This document shows positions 24,989-33,370 of a stretch of DNA of 64,000 nt, piece by piece. The notes beneath the pieces are model-generated. The model was not told the DNA's origin. It did no database searches and saw only the letters and a program-made list of their open reading frames with translations. Position 1 is the stretch's first letter. Each line of letters starts with the position of its first letter. The stretch lies in the NCBI GenBank assembly GCA_021790935.1, contig JAJYFL010000001.1:186001-250000 (forward strand), written 5' to 3'. The translations under genes were made by a program, and so were the position numbers. This stretch comes from a bacterium (GTDB lineage Bacteria; Vulcanimicrobiota; Vulcanimicrobiia; Vulcanimicrobiales; Vulcanimicrobiaceae).

Positions 24989-27781
24989 CTAAAGGTTCCC
25001 CGCCCTCGGATTGCGGGTGGCCGCGACGAACGCCGCGATCTGCGCCCGCGAGTGGAAACCGCGCTTGACGAAGATCGATGTTACATATTTCTCGACGGTC
25101 TTCTGGCTGATGCTCAGCTCCAGCGCGATCGCTGCGTTCGATGCGCCCGACGCGATCAGATCCGCTACCGCGCGTTCGCGCGACGACAATAACGAGGGCG
25201 CCTCCGGCGCTCTGGTGGTTGTTAGCGAAAGCGCGCGCATCCAGCGTTCGTATTCGCCGGTCGCGTGCATCGCACGGAAGCGCGTGTGCGCGTCGTCGAT
25301 CTCCCCTCCGACCAGCATCGCAATGGCTTCGTAGAGGTTCCATCCGATGCGCGCATACGCTTCGCGGGCTAACGAACCGGCATCGCGGGCACTCGTGGCA
25401 TCGCCGCGCTTGCGTGCGGACACTGCGCGCGAGAGCGCGATCGTGCCGCGTGCGGCATCGTGCTGCGCGCCACCGAAGACGCGGTCGGCCGCTTCGGTCA
25501 ATCTCTGCTCGTCGGAAGCGTCGATCAGGCTCGCGGCGATGGGAAGCGCGATAACAGCGGCGTGGGAATCGATCAACCGTGACACCCCGCTCAGCGCGAT
25601 CTCGCGTGCGCGAACGTGATTCCCTCGAGCGGCGGTCAAGACGGCGGCCGTCGCGCTCAAACGCTGCCACTCGTAGGAAGACGCGTCATTCCCTTCCCGC
25701 TCGATTAGCTTCCAGTCGGCGGTCCGCTCCGCGTCCTGGAAGCCGCCGCCGGCGAACGCGACGAGCGGAGCGATAAAGGTTGCGAACACGTGCATGGAAT
25801 CGGCGTGCGACGCGAGACCTTCCTCCAAGTCCTTTCCGGCGTCCCGTATGCGGCCGCACACGTATGCGAGCGTCGAACGAAGAAAGAGCGCGTGAGCCAG
25901 CGCCGTACCGAGTCTCCACCGCCGAGCGATATCTACGGCGTCGTTGACCTCCTCGATGGCGCGCCCAGTCTCACCCAGTCCCAGAGCCATCGTCGAAATG
26001 TTGATGCGCGCCGACGCATCCGTCGATACGCGCACGTTGGCCACAGAGTCGGCGGCGCGCAACCAGCCGTCGACGTCGTTATGCCGGCAGCTCACGACGG
26101 AGCGAACCGTCCAGAGAATGCTGCGAACGTGCGCCGTCAGCGGGAGACGAAGATCGACGGTGTCGATCTTGCGAAGCGCGTCGTCGATCTTGCCGTCGAA
26201 AACGAGGAACTGCGCGTGCACGGTTCGTAGGCGGGCAAGCGCGACCGGACTGAGCCGGTCGCCAAACTCGGCCTCGGCCTCTTCGAGCATACGCGCGATT
26301 CTCGTCCAGCTCGCACCGGCGTTGCTACGCTCGACGGCCAAGAAGGAAACGATGTCCGCTGCGGCTTCTGCGTCTCCCAAGGCGCGATATCGTTCGAGCG
26401 CGGCGGAGTATAGGTCGACCGCACGCGGCGAGTATCCGCGGGCGCGTGCGGCGTGCCCGAGCTTGCCGAATATGCGGGCCCGCGACGCTTCGTCCGCTAC
26501 GGCATCGAGCGCGCGTTCCAGGTGGCGTCTCGCGTCGTCATAGGCCTTCAGTTCGAACGCCGCGTCGCCGGCACGCTCGCTGTATTCACGCACCTTCGCA
26601 TGATCGTTTGCTTCCCACCAATGATAAGCCAATGCTTCAAGATCACGATCCGCTTCTGGAGCGCGTTCGAGCATGATCGCCGCGCGCTCGTGTGTGAGGG
26701 CCGCTTGCGCGGCGAGCATTCCTGCCACGATGGCGTCACGGGTTAGGGCGTGCCGAAAACGCAGCGGCGTCTGCCGGCCGTACTCGTCGACGAGCAAGCC
26801 GGCGTCGCGCGCGGCGTGCAGCGCCGCGACGACGAGATCGAGCGGCTCGTCGATGACCTTGGCGATCAACGAGGGGTTGACGCGCGAGCCGAGGACGGCT
26901 GACTGTTGCACGATGCGTTGCGTTCCGCTCGGGAGCCGGCGCAAGACGTCCTTGACCAGCGCGCGCACCGACGTGGGAACGGCCGGCGCGGCCTGGACGC
27001 CGTGCGCCCGTACGTCGCGTAGCAGCTCTTCGGCGAAGAGCGGATTCCCATCGGCGCGCTTGACGAGCGTCTCGATGGCAGTGGCGCCAAGCCGTTGCGC
27101 GTCGAAGCCGTTCGATAAGAGCAACGCTTGAATCTGTTCGTCGGGAAGGCCGCGGAGACTTAACGCTATCGTCGAAGGTTCGCGCAGCACCCGGCCGAGC
27201 GCGGACGCAGCGTCCTCGCTCAGCGTTTCACCGTCGCGCAGCGTCGCAACGATCAGCACGCGCATCTTCCGCACGCGGGCCGAGAGAAACGCGAGCATTT
27301 CTATGGTAGCGACGTCCGCCCAGTGGATATCTTCGATCGCGATGATCGTCGCTCGCTTCGCCGCGGTTTCCCAGAGCAGGCGCGCGACGGCGGCGAGCAG
27401 CCCCGCTTTTCCAAGACTCTCGTCACGCGCGACCTTGGCGTGTGCCGGCGCGAGGTAGGCGATGGCCTGTGCGGTTACCTCGTCGATGTCTCCAGCTGCG
27501 ACGACGGCTGCCGACGCCAGCCGCGCGACGATATCGCGCCACGGTCCGAGCGTGCGCGGCGCGTACTGCAGACATTCCGTCCGCGCAACGAGGCGAGGTC
27601 GCCCTTGCGGGATGCTGTCGAGAAAGCGCTGTAGCAGACAAGATTTACCGACGCCTGCCTCACCCCGAATGAGAACCACGGAACCCGAGGCGCGCGCGAG
27701 CAAACGCCGGCGCTCTGCGAGTGCCTCGAGCTCGGCTTGCCGCCCGACGAATACACGACTCGTCCGCGCACGCTCGATCAT
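24989..27781 (-). CDS. LuxR-family transcriptional regulator with large AAA ATPase (LAL type)
   Basis: This 930-aa protein has an N-terminal AAA ATPase with Walker A GEAGVGKS (40-47) and Walker B IIAIEDIHWAD. TPR-like helices fill the middle, and a C-terminal LuxR/GerE HTH spans about 865-915 (LSSRERAVADLIASGASNAAIALELSISQKTVEKYV). LAL regulators respond to unidentified ligands and activate promoters. It is divergent from the first propeller lipoprotein, with 146 bp between them. That gap contains a conserved element repeated upstream of the second propeller gene. Regulation of those lipoproteins is a plausible inference. Confidence 0.92.
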   Translation of the reverse strand: MIERARTSRVFVGRQAELEALAERRRLLARASGSVVLIRGEAGVGKSCLLQRFLDSIPQGRPRLVARTECLQYAPRTLGPWRDIVARLASAAVVAAGDIDEVTAQAIAYLAPAHAKVARDESLGKAGLLAAVARLLWETAAKRATIIAIEDIHWADVATIEMLAFLSARVRKMRVLIVATLRDGETLSEDAASALGRVLREPSTIALSLRGLPDEQIQALLLSNGFDAQRLGATAIETLVKRADGNPLFAEELLRDVRAHGVQAAPAVPTSVRALVKDVLRRLPSGTQRIVQQSAVLGSRVNPSLIAKVIDEPLDLVVAALHAARDAGLLVDEYGRQTPLRFRHALTRDAIVAGMLAAQAALTHERAAIMLERAPEADRDLEALAYHWWEANDHAKVREYSERAGDAAFELKAYDDARRHLERALDAVADEASRARIFGKLGHAARARGYSPRAVDLYSAALERYRALGDAEAAADIVSFLAVERSNAGASWTRIARMLEEAEAEFGDRLSPVALARLRTVHAQFLVFDGKIDDALRKIDTVDLRLPLTAHVRSILWTVRSVVSCRHNDVDGWLRAADSVANVRVSTDASARINISTMALGLGETGRAIEEVNDAVDIARRWRLGTALAHALFLRSTLAYVCGRIRDAGKDLEEGLASHADSMHVFATFIAPLVAFAGGGFQDAERTADWKLIEREGNDASSYEWQRLSATAAVLTAARGNHVRAREIALSGVSRLIDSHAAVIALPIAASLIDASDEQRLTEAADRVFGGAQHDAARGTIALSRAVSARKRGDATSARDAGSLAREAYARIGWNLYEAIAMLVGGEIDDAHTRFRAMHATGEYERWMRALSLTTTRAPEAPSLLSSRERAVADLIASGASNAAIALELSISQKTVEKYVTSIFVKRGFHSRAQIAAFVAATRNPRAGNL

Positions 27782-27826
27782 GGAGCCAACTTACGGGGGC
27801 TGTGGCCAGGGGCCTGTTGGGATTGG

Positions 27827-27875
27827 TAGGGTTTGCCCCCATACGCAAGCCCGCCTAGGCCGCGTAGACTTCGCA
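27827..27875 (+). promoter_or_regulatory. Conserved upstream element of the propeller genes, copy 1
   Basis: A block from TAGGGTTTGCCCCC (27827-27840) through CCTAGGCCGCGTAGACTTCGCA lies between the LuxR ATPase gene and the first propeller lipoprotein. A close copy lies upstream of the second lipoprotein gene at 29234-29283. GGG-TTTG-CCC is a short inverted repeat, and TAGACT resembles a -10-like sequence. It may be the promoter and operator, but it could also be a leftover of the duplication that made the gene pair. Confidence 0.45.
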
Positions 27876-27927
27876 CAAGACGAACGCATGCGCGCGCGTC
27901 TTGCAAAAGAGGGGATTCCTTTAAGCG

Positions 27928-29106
27928 ATGATCGGTACGCACTTTCGAAAGATTTGCCTAGTTATGGCCGTGTTCGCCGTTGCGACCGCCAGTTGCAGCG
28001 GCCCGGGCGGAAACGCCGGTGTCGTTCCGCAGCGCTCGCCATCGCCATCGCCATCGCCAACGCCAACACCAACGCCTCCGCCGACCGGCCCGTTCGCGTA
28101 CGTTTCCAATCATGGCTCCGCCAACGTCTCCGCCTATACCATCAGCGCGACGACCGGCGCGCTCACGGCGGTGGCGGGTTCGCCCTTCGCGGCGGGCACC
28201 AATCCCTGGGGCTTGGCGGTCGATCCCAGCGGCAAGTTCGCGTACGTTGCCAATAATGGCGACAACAACATCTCCGCCTACACCATCAGCGCGGCGACCG
28301 GCGCGCTCACGGCGGTGGCGGGTTCGCCGTTCGCGGCGGGCACCGGTCCGCGTGGAGTGGAGGTCGATCCCACCGGCAAGTTCGCGTACGTTGCCAATAA
28401 TGGCTCCGCCGGCGTCTCTGCCTACACCATCAGCGCGGCGACCGGTGCGCTCACGGCGGTGGCGGGTTCGCCCTTCGCGGCGGGCGTCAATCCCGTTGCA
28501 GTGGCGTTCGATCCCGCCGGCGCGTTCGCGTACGTTACCAATCTAAGCGATGGCACCGTTTCCGCCTACACCATCAACGCGGCGACCGGTGCGCTCACGC
28601 CGGTAGCGGGGTCGCCCTTTGCGGCGGGCACCCTTCCCTCTGGAGTGGCGGTCGATCCCACCGGCAAGTTCGCGTACGTTACCAATGAGGGCGACAACAA
28701 CGTCTCCGCCTACACCATCAACGCGACGACCGGCGCGCTCACGCCGGCGGCGGGTTCGCCCTTCGCGGCTGGCACCAGTCCCATACGAGTGGTGGTCGAT
28801 CCCACCGGCAAGTTCGCGTACGTTACCAATAATGGCTCCGCCAGCGTCTCCGCCTACACCATCAACGCGACGACCGGCGCGCTCACGGCGGTGGCGGGTT
28901 CGCCCTTCGCGGCGGGCACCAATCCCTGGGGCGTGGCGGTCGATCCCACCGGCACGTTCGCGTACGTTGCCAATAATGGCTCCGCCAACGTTTCCGCCTA
29001 CACCATCAACGCGACGACCGGTGCGCTCACGCCGGTGGCGGGTTCGCCCTTTGCGGCGGGCACCAATCCCATCGGAGTAGTGGTCGCGAAAAAGTTTGGC
29101 GGTTAG
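27928..29106 (+). CDS. Seven-bladed beta-propeller lipoprotein (YVTN/lactonase-like repeats), copy 1
   Basis: This 392-aa exported protein has a lipobox-like cysteine (VATASCSG) near residue 23, then a Pro-rich linker (PSPSPSPTPTPTPPP). Seven tandem 48-residue blades follow, starting FAYV at 28093. Each blade carries FAYVxNxGxxxVSAYT, ATTGALTxVAGSPFAAGT and a closing xVAVDPxGK. It resembles YVTN or lactonase-type propellers, which bind ligands or act as scaffolds on the cell surface. No enzymatic residues are obvious. The near-identity of blades at DNA level suggests recent expansion or gene conversion. The blades are 144 bp exactly. Confidence 0.9.
   Translation: MIGTHFRKICLVMAVFAVATASCSGPGGNAGVVPQRSPSPSPSPTPTPTPPPTGPFAYVSNHGSANVSAYTISATTGALTAVAGSPFAAGTNPWGLAVDPSGKFAYVANNGDNNISAYTISAATGALTAVAGSPFAAGTGPRGVEVDPTGKFAYVANNGSAGVSAYTISAATGALTAVAGSPFAAGVNPVAVAFDPAGAFAYVTNLSDGTVSAYTINAATGALTPVAGSPFAAGTLPSGVAVDPTGKFAYVTNEGDNNVSAYTINATTGALTPAAGSPFAAGTSPIRVVVDPTGKFAYVTNNGSASVSAYTINATTGALTAVAGSPFAAGTNPWGVAVDPTGTFAYVANNGSANVSAYTINATTGALTPVAGSPFAAGTNPIGVVVAKKFGG
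28093..29100 (+). repeat. Tandem 144-bp coding repeats (7 units), copy 1
   Basis: Seven in-frame units of 144 bp begin at 28093, 28237, 28381, 28525, 28669, 28813 and 28957. Each encodes a 48-residue propeller blade. Most third positions are conserved too, which points to recent duplication or gene conversion rather than only protein-level selection. The repeats also create long spurious ORFs in other frames. Confidence 0.9.
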
Positions 29107-29233
29107 GCCACTTCGAATTGACGGCGTGGGGCTGGGTGTCCACTCCGCGCCGCGCGCCGATTGCGGAGCGCTGCGAAGCATGGTGGTGGCTTAACGCTCG
29201 ATGCTGGGAGACTTCTGGAAACGGCGGGACAAG

Positions 29234-29283
29234 TAGGGTTTCCCCCCATGCATGAGCCTGCTTAGGCCGTGTAGACTTCGCAT
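29234..29283 (+). promoter_or_regulatory. Conserved upstream element of the propeller genes, copy 2
   Basis: TAGGGTTTCCCCCC (29234-29247), then CTTAGGCCGTGTAGACTTCGCA, repeats the element found upstream of the first propeller gene. Spacing to the start codon is longer here (about 85 versus 52 bp) because of an insertion of unrelated sequence. The downstream border of both genes also shares GGCCACTTCGAAT. The duplicated unit therefore includes flanking DNA. Confidence 0.45.
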
Positions 29284-29368
29284 GTAATGAGGGCGTGTGC
29301 GTTGTCTGGGCAGGGTCCTACCTTCCCGACAGTCTGCGCGTCTTGAAGAAGAGGAGCCCCTTTTAGTG

Positions 29369-30538
29369 ATGCTCGGTACGCACTGTCGCAAGATTCTCCT
29401 AGTCATGGCCGTGTTCGCCGTTGCGACCGCGAGTTGCAGCGGCCCGGGCGGGAATGCCGGTGTCGTTCCGCAGCGCTCGCCATCGCCAACGCCAACGCCA
29501 ACACCAACACCAACGCCGACGGGCACGTTCGCGTACGTTACCAATCAGGTCTCGAACAACGTCTCCGCCTATACCATCAACGCGGCAACCGGCGCGCTCA
29601 CGCCGGTGGCGGGTTCGCCCTTCGCGACGGGTAGCAGTCCCCGTGGAGTGCAGGTCGATCCCACCGGCAAGTTCGCGTACGTTGCCAATAATGGCGACGG
29701 CACCGTTTCCGCCTACGCCATCAACGCGGCGACTGGCGCGCTCACGCCGGTGGCGGGCTCGCCCTTCGCGGCGGGGAGCAATCCCGAGGGCGTGGCGGTC
29801 GATCCCACCGGCAAGTTCGCGTACGTCGGCAATGGTATGTCCAACAACGTCTCCGCCTACGCCATCAACGCGACGACCGGCGCGCTGGCGCCGGTGGCGG
29901 GCTCCCCCTTCGCGGCGGGCACCGAGCCCTATGAAGTGGCGGTCGATCCCACCGGCAAATTCGCGTACGTTGCCAATTTAAGCGATGACACCGTTTCCGC
30001 CTACACCATCAATGCGGCGACCGGCGGGCTCACGCCGGTGGCGGGATCGCCCTTCGCGGCGGGCGCCGGTCCCTATGGAGTGGCGGTCGATCCCACCGGC
30101 AAGTTCGCGTACGTCAGTGGTATTGTCAACGTTTCCGCCTACACCATCAACGCGACGACCGGCGTGCTCACGCCGGTGGCGGGCTCCCCCTTCGCGGCGG
30201 GCACCGAGCCCGAGGGCGTGGCGGTCGATCCCACCGGCAAGTTCGCGTACGTTGCCAATAATGGCTCCGCCAACGTTTCCGCCTACACCATCAATGCGAC
30301 GACCGGCGCGCTCACGCCGGTGGCGGGTTCGCCCTTCGCGGCGGGTAGCAGTCCCACACGAGTGGTGGTCGATCTCACCGGCAAGTTCGCGTATGTTGCC
30401 AACTCTGGCTCCGACAACGTCTCCGCCTACACCATTAACGCGGCAACCGGCGCGCTCACCCCGGTGGCGGGTTCGCCCTTCGCGGCGGGCACCGGACCCT
30501 TTGGAGTGACGGTTTGGTCCCCGCCGCGAGCGTTATAA
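29369..30538 (+). CDS. Seven-bladed beta-propeller lipoprotein, copy 2
   Basis: This tandem paralogue of the preceding lipoprotein starts at ATG 29369. The leader MLGTHCRKILLVMAVFAVA is nearly the same, with ATASCSG lipobox and a PTPTPTPT linker. Seven blades begin at 29528, each 48 residues except blade 5 (FAYVSGIVNVSAYT), which is two residues shorter. The C-terminus (VTVWSPPRAL) differs from copy 1. The pair arose by duplication of gene plus flanks. An upstream in-frame ATG at 29297 would add 24 residues ahead of the signal peptide and is rejected. Confidence 0.9.
   Translation: MLGTHCRKILLVMAVFAVATASCSGPGGNAGVVPQRSPSPTPTPTPTPTPTGTFAYVTNQVSNNVSAYTINAATGALTPVAGSPFATGSSPRGVQVDPTGKFAYVANNGDGTVSAYAINAATGALTPVAGSPFAAGSNPEGVAVDPTGKFAYVGNGMSNNVSAYAINATTGALAPVAGSPFAAGTEPYEVAVDPTGKFAYVANLSDDTVSAYTINAATGGLTPVAGSPFAAGAGPYGVAVDPTGKFAYVSGIVNVSAYTINATTGVLTPVAGSPFAAGTEPEGVAVDPTGKFAYVANNGSANVSAYTINATTGALTPVAGSPFAAGSSPTRVVVDLTGKFAYVANSGSDNVSAYTINAATGALTPVAGSPFAAGTGPFGVTVWSPPRAL
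29528..30529 (+). repeat. Tandem 144-bp coding repeats (7 units), copy 2
   Basis: Seven units start at 29528, 29672, 29816, 29960, 30104, 30242 and 30386. The fifth is 138 bp, the others 144 bp. They encode the blades of the second propeller lipoprotein. A trinucleotide-biased Pro/Ser/Thr linker rich in CCAACG and CCAACA precedes the array at about 29479-29520. Confidence 0.88.
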
Positions 30539-30638
30539 TAGCTCCGAAACCGTTTAGGCCACTTCGAATCGACACAGATCCCTGAGCAGGCGGCAGCCGT
30601 TGCGATCAAAAGCGCCCGCGGCTACTGGTACGAGGCTC

Positions 30639-31457
30639 CTAGGTCACGCTCCGGCAGGCCCAGCCGCCGTAGTTTCCGCCGAACTCTTCAGCTAACGCCG
30701 TCAACGCCGTGCGCATCTCGGTAATGCGCAACGGGTTGACGCTGTCGTGCTTGATGCATCGCACCGAGCTTGCGGCGCCGTCGATCAGAACTTCGAAACC
30801 GCGGTTCTCAACCGCTCGGGCGAAGCCGTCTCGCGCTTCCGCGTGGTCGAAAGCGACGATATGCTCGATCGCGCGCGGCCGGTCGACGTCGTCGCCCGCC
30901 TCGCGCAAGAGCGAGATGCGCTTGAGATCGTTCGCGAAGGCGAGCTGGCGTTCGTCGGGGTAGAGAAACTGCAAGTAGAGGGTCCACCCGCGGTCCTCGG
31001 CGGCGAGTGCGACGTATGCATACTCCGCGAAGCCCCGCATGACGGTGTCGACGGCGTCGGCGATGCCGGCGTCGCGCGGTCCGTAGTAGTGGAAGCTGCG
31101 GCGGTTACGCCCGGTAACGCGGCCGACGGCGAGCGCTCCGCGCGCGAGCAGCGCCGCATCCAGCGCCGCCTCGATAACGTCCAGCCGCCTGAACTCCGCC
31201 AAGGCGGGCATACCGATCGAGTCGGGCCGGCGCAGATCGACGGCCACGGTGTAGGCCGTTGGGAAACCGGCGACCGGCGCGATGGACTTGAGGTTCAGGT
31301 CCAACGCTATCGAAACCGGCGCACCCTGGACGCGCGCGAGATACGACGACCAATTCGCCACGACGGCGAGAACTTCTCCGGGCTTCCCCGCAGGCCCGCT
31401 TGGGCGGCCCGCGCAGCCTCGAAACCACCGCGCGCTAGGATGGGTAGAATAGCTCAT
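30639..31457 (-). CDS. DUF695 and RraB-like domain protein
   Basis: This 272-aa protein has an N-terminal DUF695-like region (from about residue 33, VANWSSYLARVQGAPVSIALDL) and a C-terminal domain resembling regulator of ribonuclease activity B (PRAIEHIVAFDHAEARDGFARAV, then GFEVLIDG). RraB binds and inhibits RNase E in enterobacteria. DUF695-RraB fusions exist but their role is not established. The ATG at 31457 has a GGGAGAG site 8 bp upstream, though a GTG at 31361 would start right at the conserved domain. It is divergent from the peroxiredoxin gene, only 15 bp apart. Confidence 0.75.
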   Translation of the reverse strand: MSYSTHPSARWFRGCAGRPSGPAGKPGEVLAVVANWSSYLARVQGAPVSIALDLNLKSIAPVAGFPTAYTVAVDLRRPDSIGMPALAEFRRLDVIEAALDAALLARGALAVGRVTGRNRRSFHYYGPRDAGIADAVDTVMRGFAEYAYVALAAEDRGWTLYLQFLYPDERQLAFANDLKRISLLREAGDDVDRPRAIEHIVAFDHAEARDGFARAVENRGFEVLIDGAASSVRCIKHDSVNPLRITEMRTALTALAEEFGGNYGGWACRSVT

Positions 31458-31472
31458 ACAGGAGGCTCTCCC

Positions 31473-32024
31473 ATGCAGGTACGTCGTTTCCTCGCGCTAC
31501 TCGGTATGCTGGCCGTCGTGCAGGCGGCTCCGGCGCTCGCCGCCCTGAAGGTCGGCGCGACCGCCCCGCTCTTTAAGGCGCAGGCGTCGCTCGGCGGAAA
31601 GGTCTACGAGTTCGACTTGGCTTCAGCGCTGAAGAAGGGCCCGGTCGTGCTTTACTTCTATCCGGCGGCGTTCACGCCGGGTTGCACGATCGAAGCGCAC
31701 GATTTCGCCGCGGCTATCGGCGAGTACCGGGCGCTTCACGCGACCGTCATCGGCGTTTCACACGATACGATCGGCGTGCTCAACAAGTTCTCCGTGAGCG
31801 CGTGCCGCAGTAAGTTCCCCGTAGCGGCCGATCCGCACTTGACCGTAGCGAAGGCCTACGACGCCGTGCTGCCGATCGACCCGAGATACGCGAACCGCAC
31901 GTCGTACGTGATCGCGCCCGACGGCAAGATCGCCTACACCTATACGTCGCTCAACCCGAGCAAGCACGTCGCCAACACCCTCGCTGCAGTCAAAGCGTTA
32001 GAGCGCAAGCCTGCCGGCAATTAG
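31473..32024 (+). CDS. Secreted peroxiredoxin (AhpC/TSA, Bcp-like)
   Basis: This 183-aa thiol peroxidase reduces H2O2 or organic peroxides. It has a signal peptide (1-23, ending ALA) so it acts outside the cytoplasm. The peroxidatic Cys71 lies in PAAFTPGCTIEAHDF, the PxxxTxxC-type loop. Cys111 (SACRSKFPV) is a candidate resolving cysteine. The rest resembles Bcp/PrxQ (KFPVAADPHLTVAKAYDAV). The ATG at 31473 has a strong AGGAGG site 7 bp upstream. An apparent ORF opening at 30747 runs antisense through the RraB-like gene and is not its start. Confidence 0.93.
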   Translation: MQVRRFLALLGMLAVVQAAPALAALKVGATAPLFKAQASLGGKVYEFDLASALKKGPVVLYFYPAAFTPGCTIEAHDFAAAIGEYRALHATVIGVSHDTIGVLNKFSVSACRSKFPVAADPHLTVAKAYDAVLPIDPRYANRTSYVIAPDGKIAYTYTSLNPSKHVANTLAAVKALERKPAGN

Positions 32025-33313
32025 CCGGCCGGGGTATCGGGCATCGGCAGAACGTCCGGCGCCGCGAGCTCGCGCGGGGCGATGTCGAGCGTGGCCGCCT
32101 CGGGAAGCTCCGGCTCGGTGAGCGAGGCGGCGTCTTTCAGGCGGCGCCCCTGCGGCAAAACGCGGCTCTCCATCGATCCGACGGCGCTGTTGTAGGCACC
32201 GACGGCCTTCTGCAGGCTCGACCCGATCGCGTTGAAATGGCCCGCGAAGGTGCGCACGCGTTCGTACAACTCGCGACCGAGCTCGGCGATGCGTTTCGCG
32301 TTCTCTTCTTGACGGCGCTGCTGCCAGCCGAGCGCGTACGAGCGGAGCAGCGCCATCAGCGTCAGCGGACTCGCGATGTAGACGTTCTTGCCGGCGCCGT
32401 ATTCGATGAGGTCGGGGTTCTCGGTGCAGGCGGCGCTTAGGAACGCTTCGCCGGGGACGAACATCACCACGAAATCGGCGGAGTCTTCCGCTTGCTGGTA
32501 GTTCCTGCGCGCCAGCGCGTCCACGTGCGCCTTCATGGCAGCGGCGTGGCCGCGAAGCCTTTCGCGGCGCGCCACATCGTCGGTCGCCTCGACTGCGTCG
32601 AGGTAAGCCGCCAGCGGGACCTTTGCATCGACGTAGATGTTGGAGTTGCCCGGAAGGTGCACCGTCATGTCGGGGCGGCCGGCTTCGCCGCCGTCGATCG
32701 AGCGTTGCTCGTCGAAATCACAGTATCCGAGCATGCCGGCAAGTTCGACGACGCGCCGCAGCTGAACCTCACCCCATTTGCCGGCGGCTGCCGGATTGCG
32801 CAGCGCGGTCACGAGCACGGAGGTCTGCGTGGCAAGGTGCGCCGTCGCCGATTCGAGCTTGCCGCCACGTTCCATCAGCCCCGAGATCTGCTCCTTGAGG
32901 CCCTCGTAGGCGCCGATGCGATCCTTCTCCATCGTCTTTACGAACGCGTCGAATTCGGTGAGTTTCTGCGCCACCGGCTTGACGAGATCGGAGAGACGCG
33001 CGTTGGCGCGCTCTTCGGCCGCGTCGAAACGCTGCCCCGCGAGCGCGAGAAATTGATCGCGCTGCATCTCGGCGACGCGTGCGTTGGCCTCGTGCAGGTC
33101 GGCTTTCAGGGTTTCGGCGATCTTCTCCACCTCTTGCCGGTGGCGCTCGTCGAGATCGAGCAGGCGCGAAGCGGCGACGGCGCTCTCCTGCTCGGCGATT
33201 CGCACGCGCTCCCGTTGGCGCCGTACCTCCCCACGCGCGAACAGCCATGCGGCGGCGACCCCGGCCGCGAGCCCGGCGAGCCCGGCGATGAGAAGCGAAA
33301 ACGTTTGCGTCAC
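32021..33313 (-). CDS. rmuC: DNA recombination protein RmuC
   Basis: This 430-aa protein has an N-terminal membrane helix (LLIAGLAGLAAGVAAAWLF) and a long coiled-coil (about 35-160). The RmuC nuclease-like domain follows: KWGEVQLRRVVELAGML, DMTVHLPGNSNIYVDAKVPL, and PLTLMALLRSYALGWQQ. RmuC limits sequence inversions and restricts DNA exchange. The start is GTG at 33313. It runs convergent with the peroxiredoxin gene, with a 4-bp overlap. Confidence 0.94.
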   Translation of the reverse strand: MTQTFSLLIAGLAGLAAGVAAAWLFARGEVRRQRERVRIAEQESAVAASRLLDLDERHRQEVEKIAETLKADLHEANARVAEMQRDQFLALAGQRFDAAEERANARLSDLVKPVAQKLTEFDAFVKTMEKDRIGAYEGLKEQISGLMERGGKLESATAHLATQTSVLVTALRNPAAAGKWGEVQLRRVVELAGMLGYCDFDEQRSIDGGEAGRPDMTVHLPGNSNIYVDAKVPLAAYLDAVEATDDVARRERLRGHAAAMKAHVDALARRNYQQAEDSADFVVMFVPGEAFLSAACTENPDLIEYGAGKNVYIASPLTLMALLRSYALGWQQRRQEENAKRIAELGRELYERVRTFAGHFNAIGSSLQKAVGAYNSAVGSMESRVLPQGRRLKDAASLTEPELPEAATLDIAPRELAAPDVLPMPDTPAG

Positions 33314-33370
33314 GCCGTTCTCTTTCTGCTTCGAGCCTCAGATACATGTACTTGGCGATGCGCCTTTCGT

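Noticed and set aside
28543-29181. Arg-rich ORF antisense to the propeller repeats
   Set aside because: It is a repeat-driven shadow frame with no independent start signal or domain.
28093-30529. Direct repeats that might be mistaken for CRISPR or microsatellite arrays
   Set aside because: Units are 144 bp (one 138 bp), in frame and encode propeller blades; there are no spacers.
30747-31472. Long upstream extension of the peroxiredoxin gene
   Set aside because: It is antisense to the DUF695/RraB gene; the signal peptide and AGGAGG site place the start at 31473.
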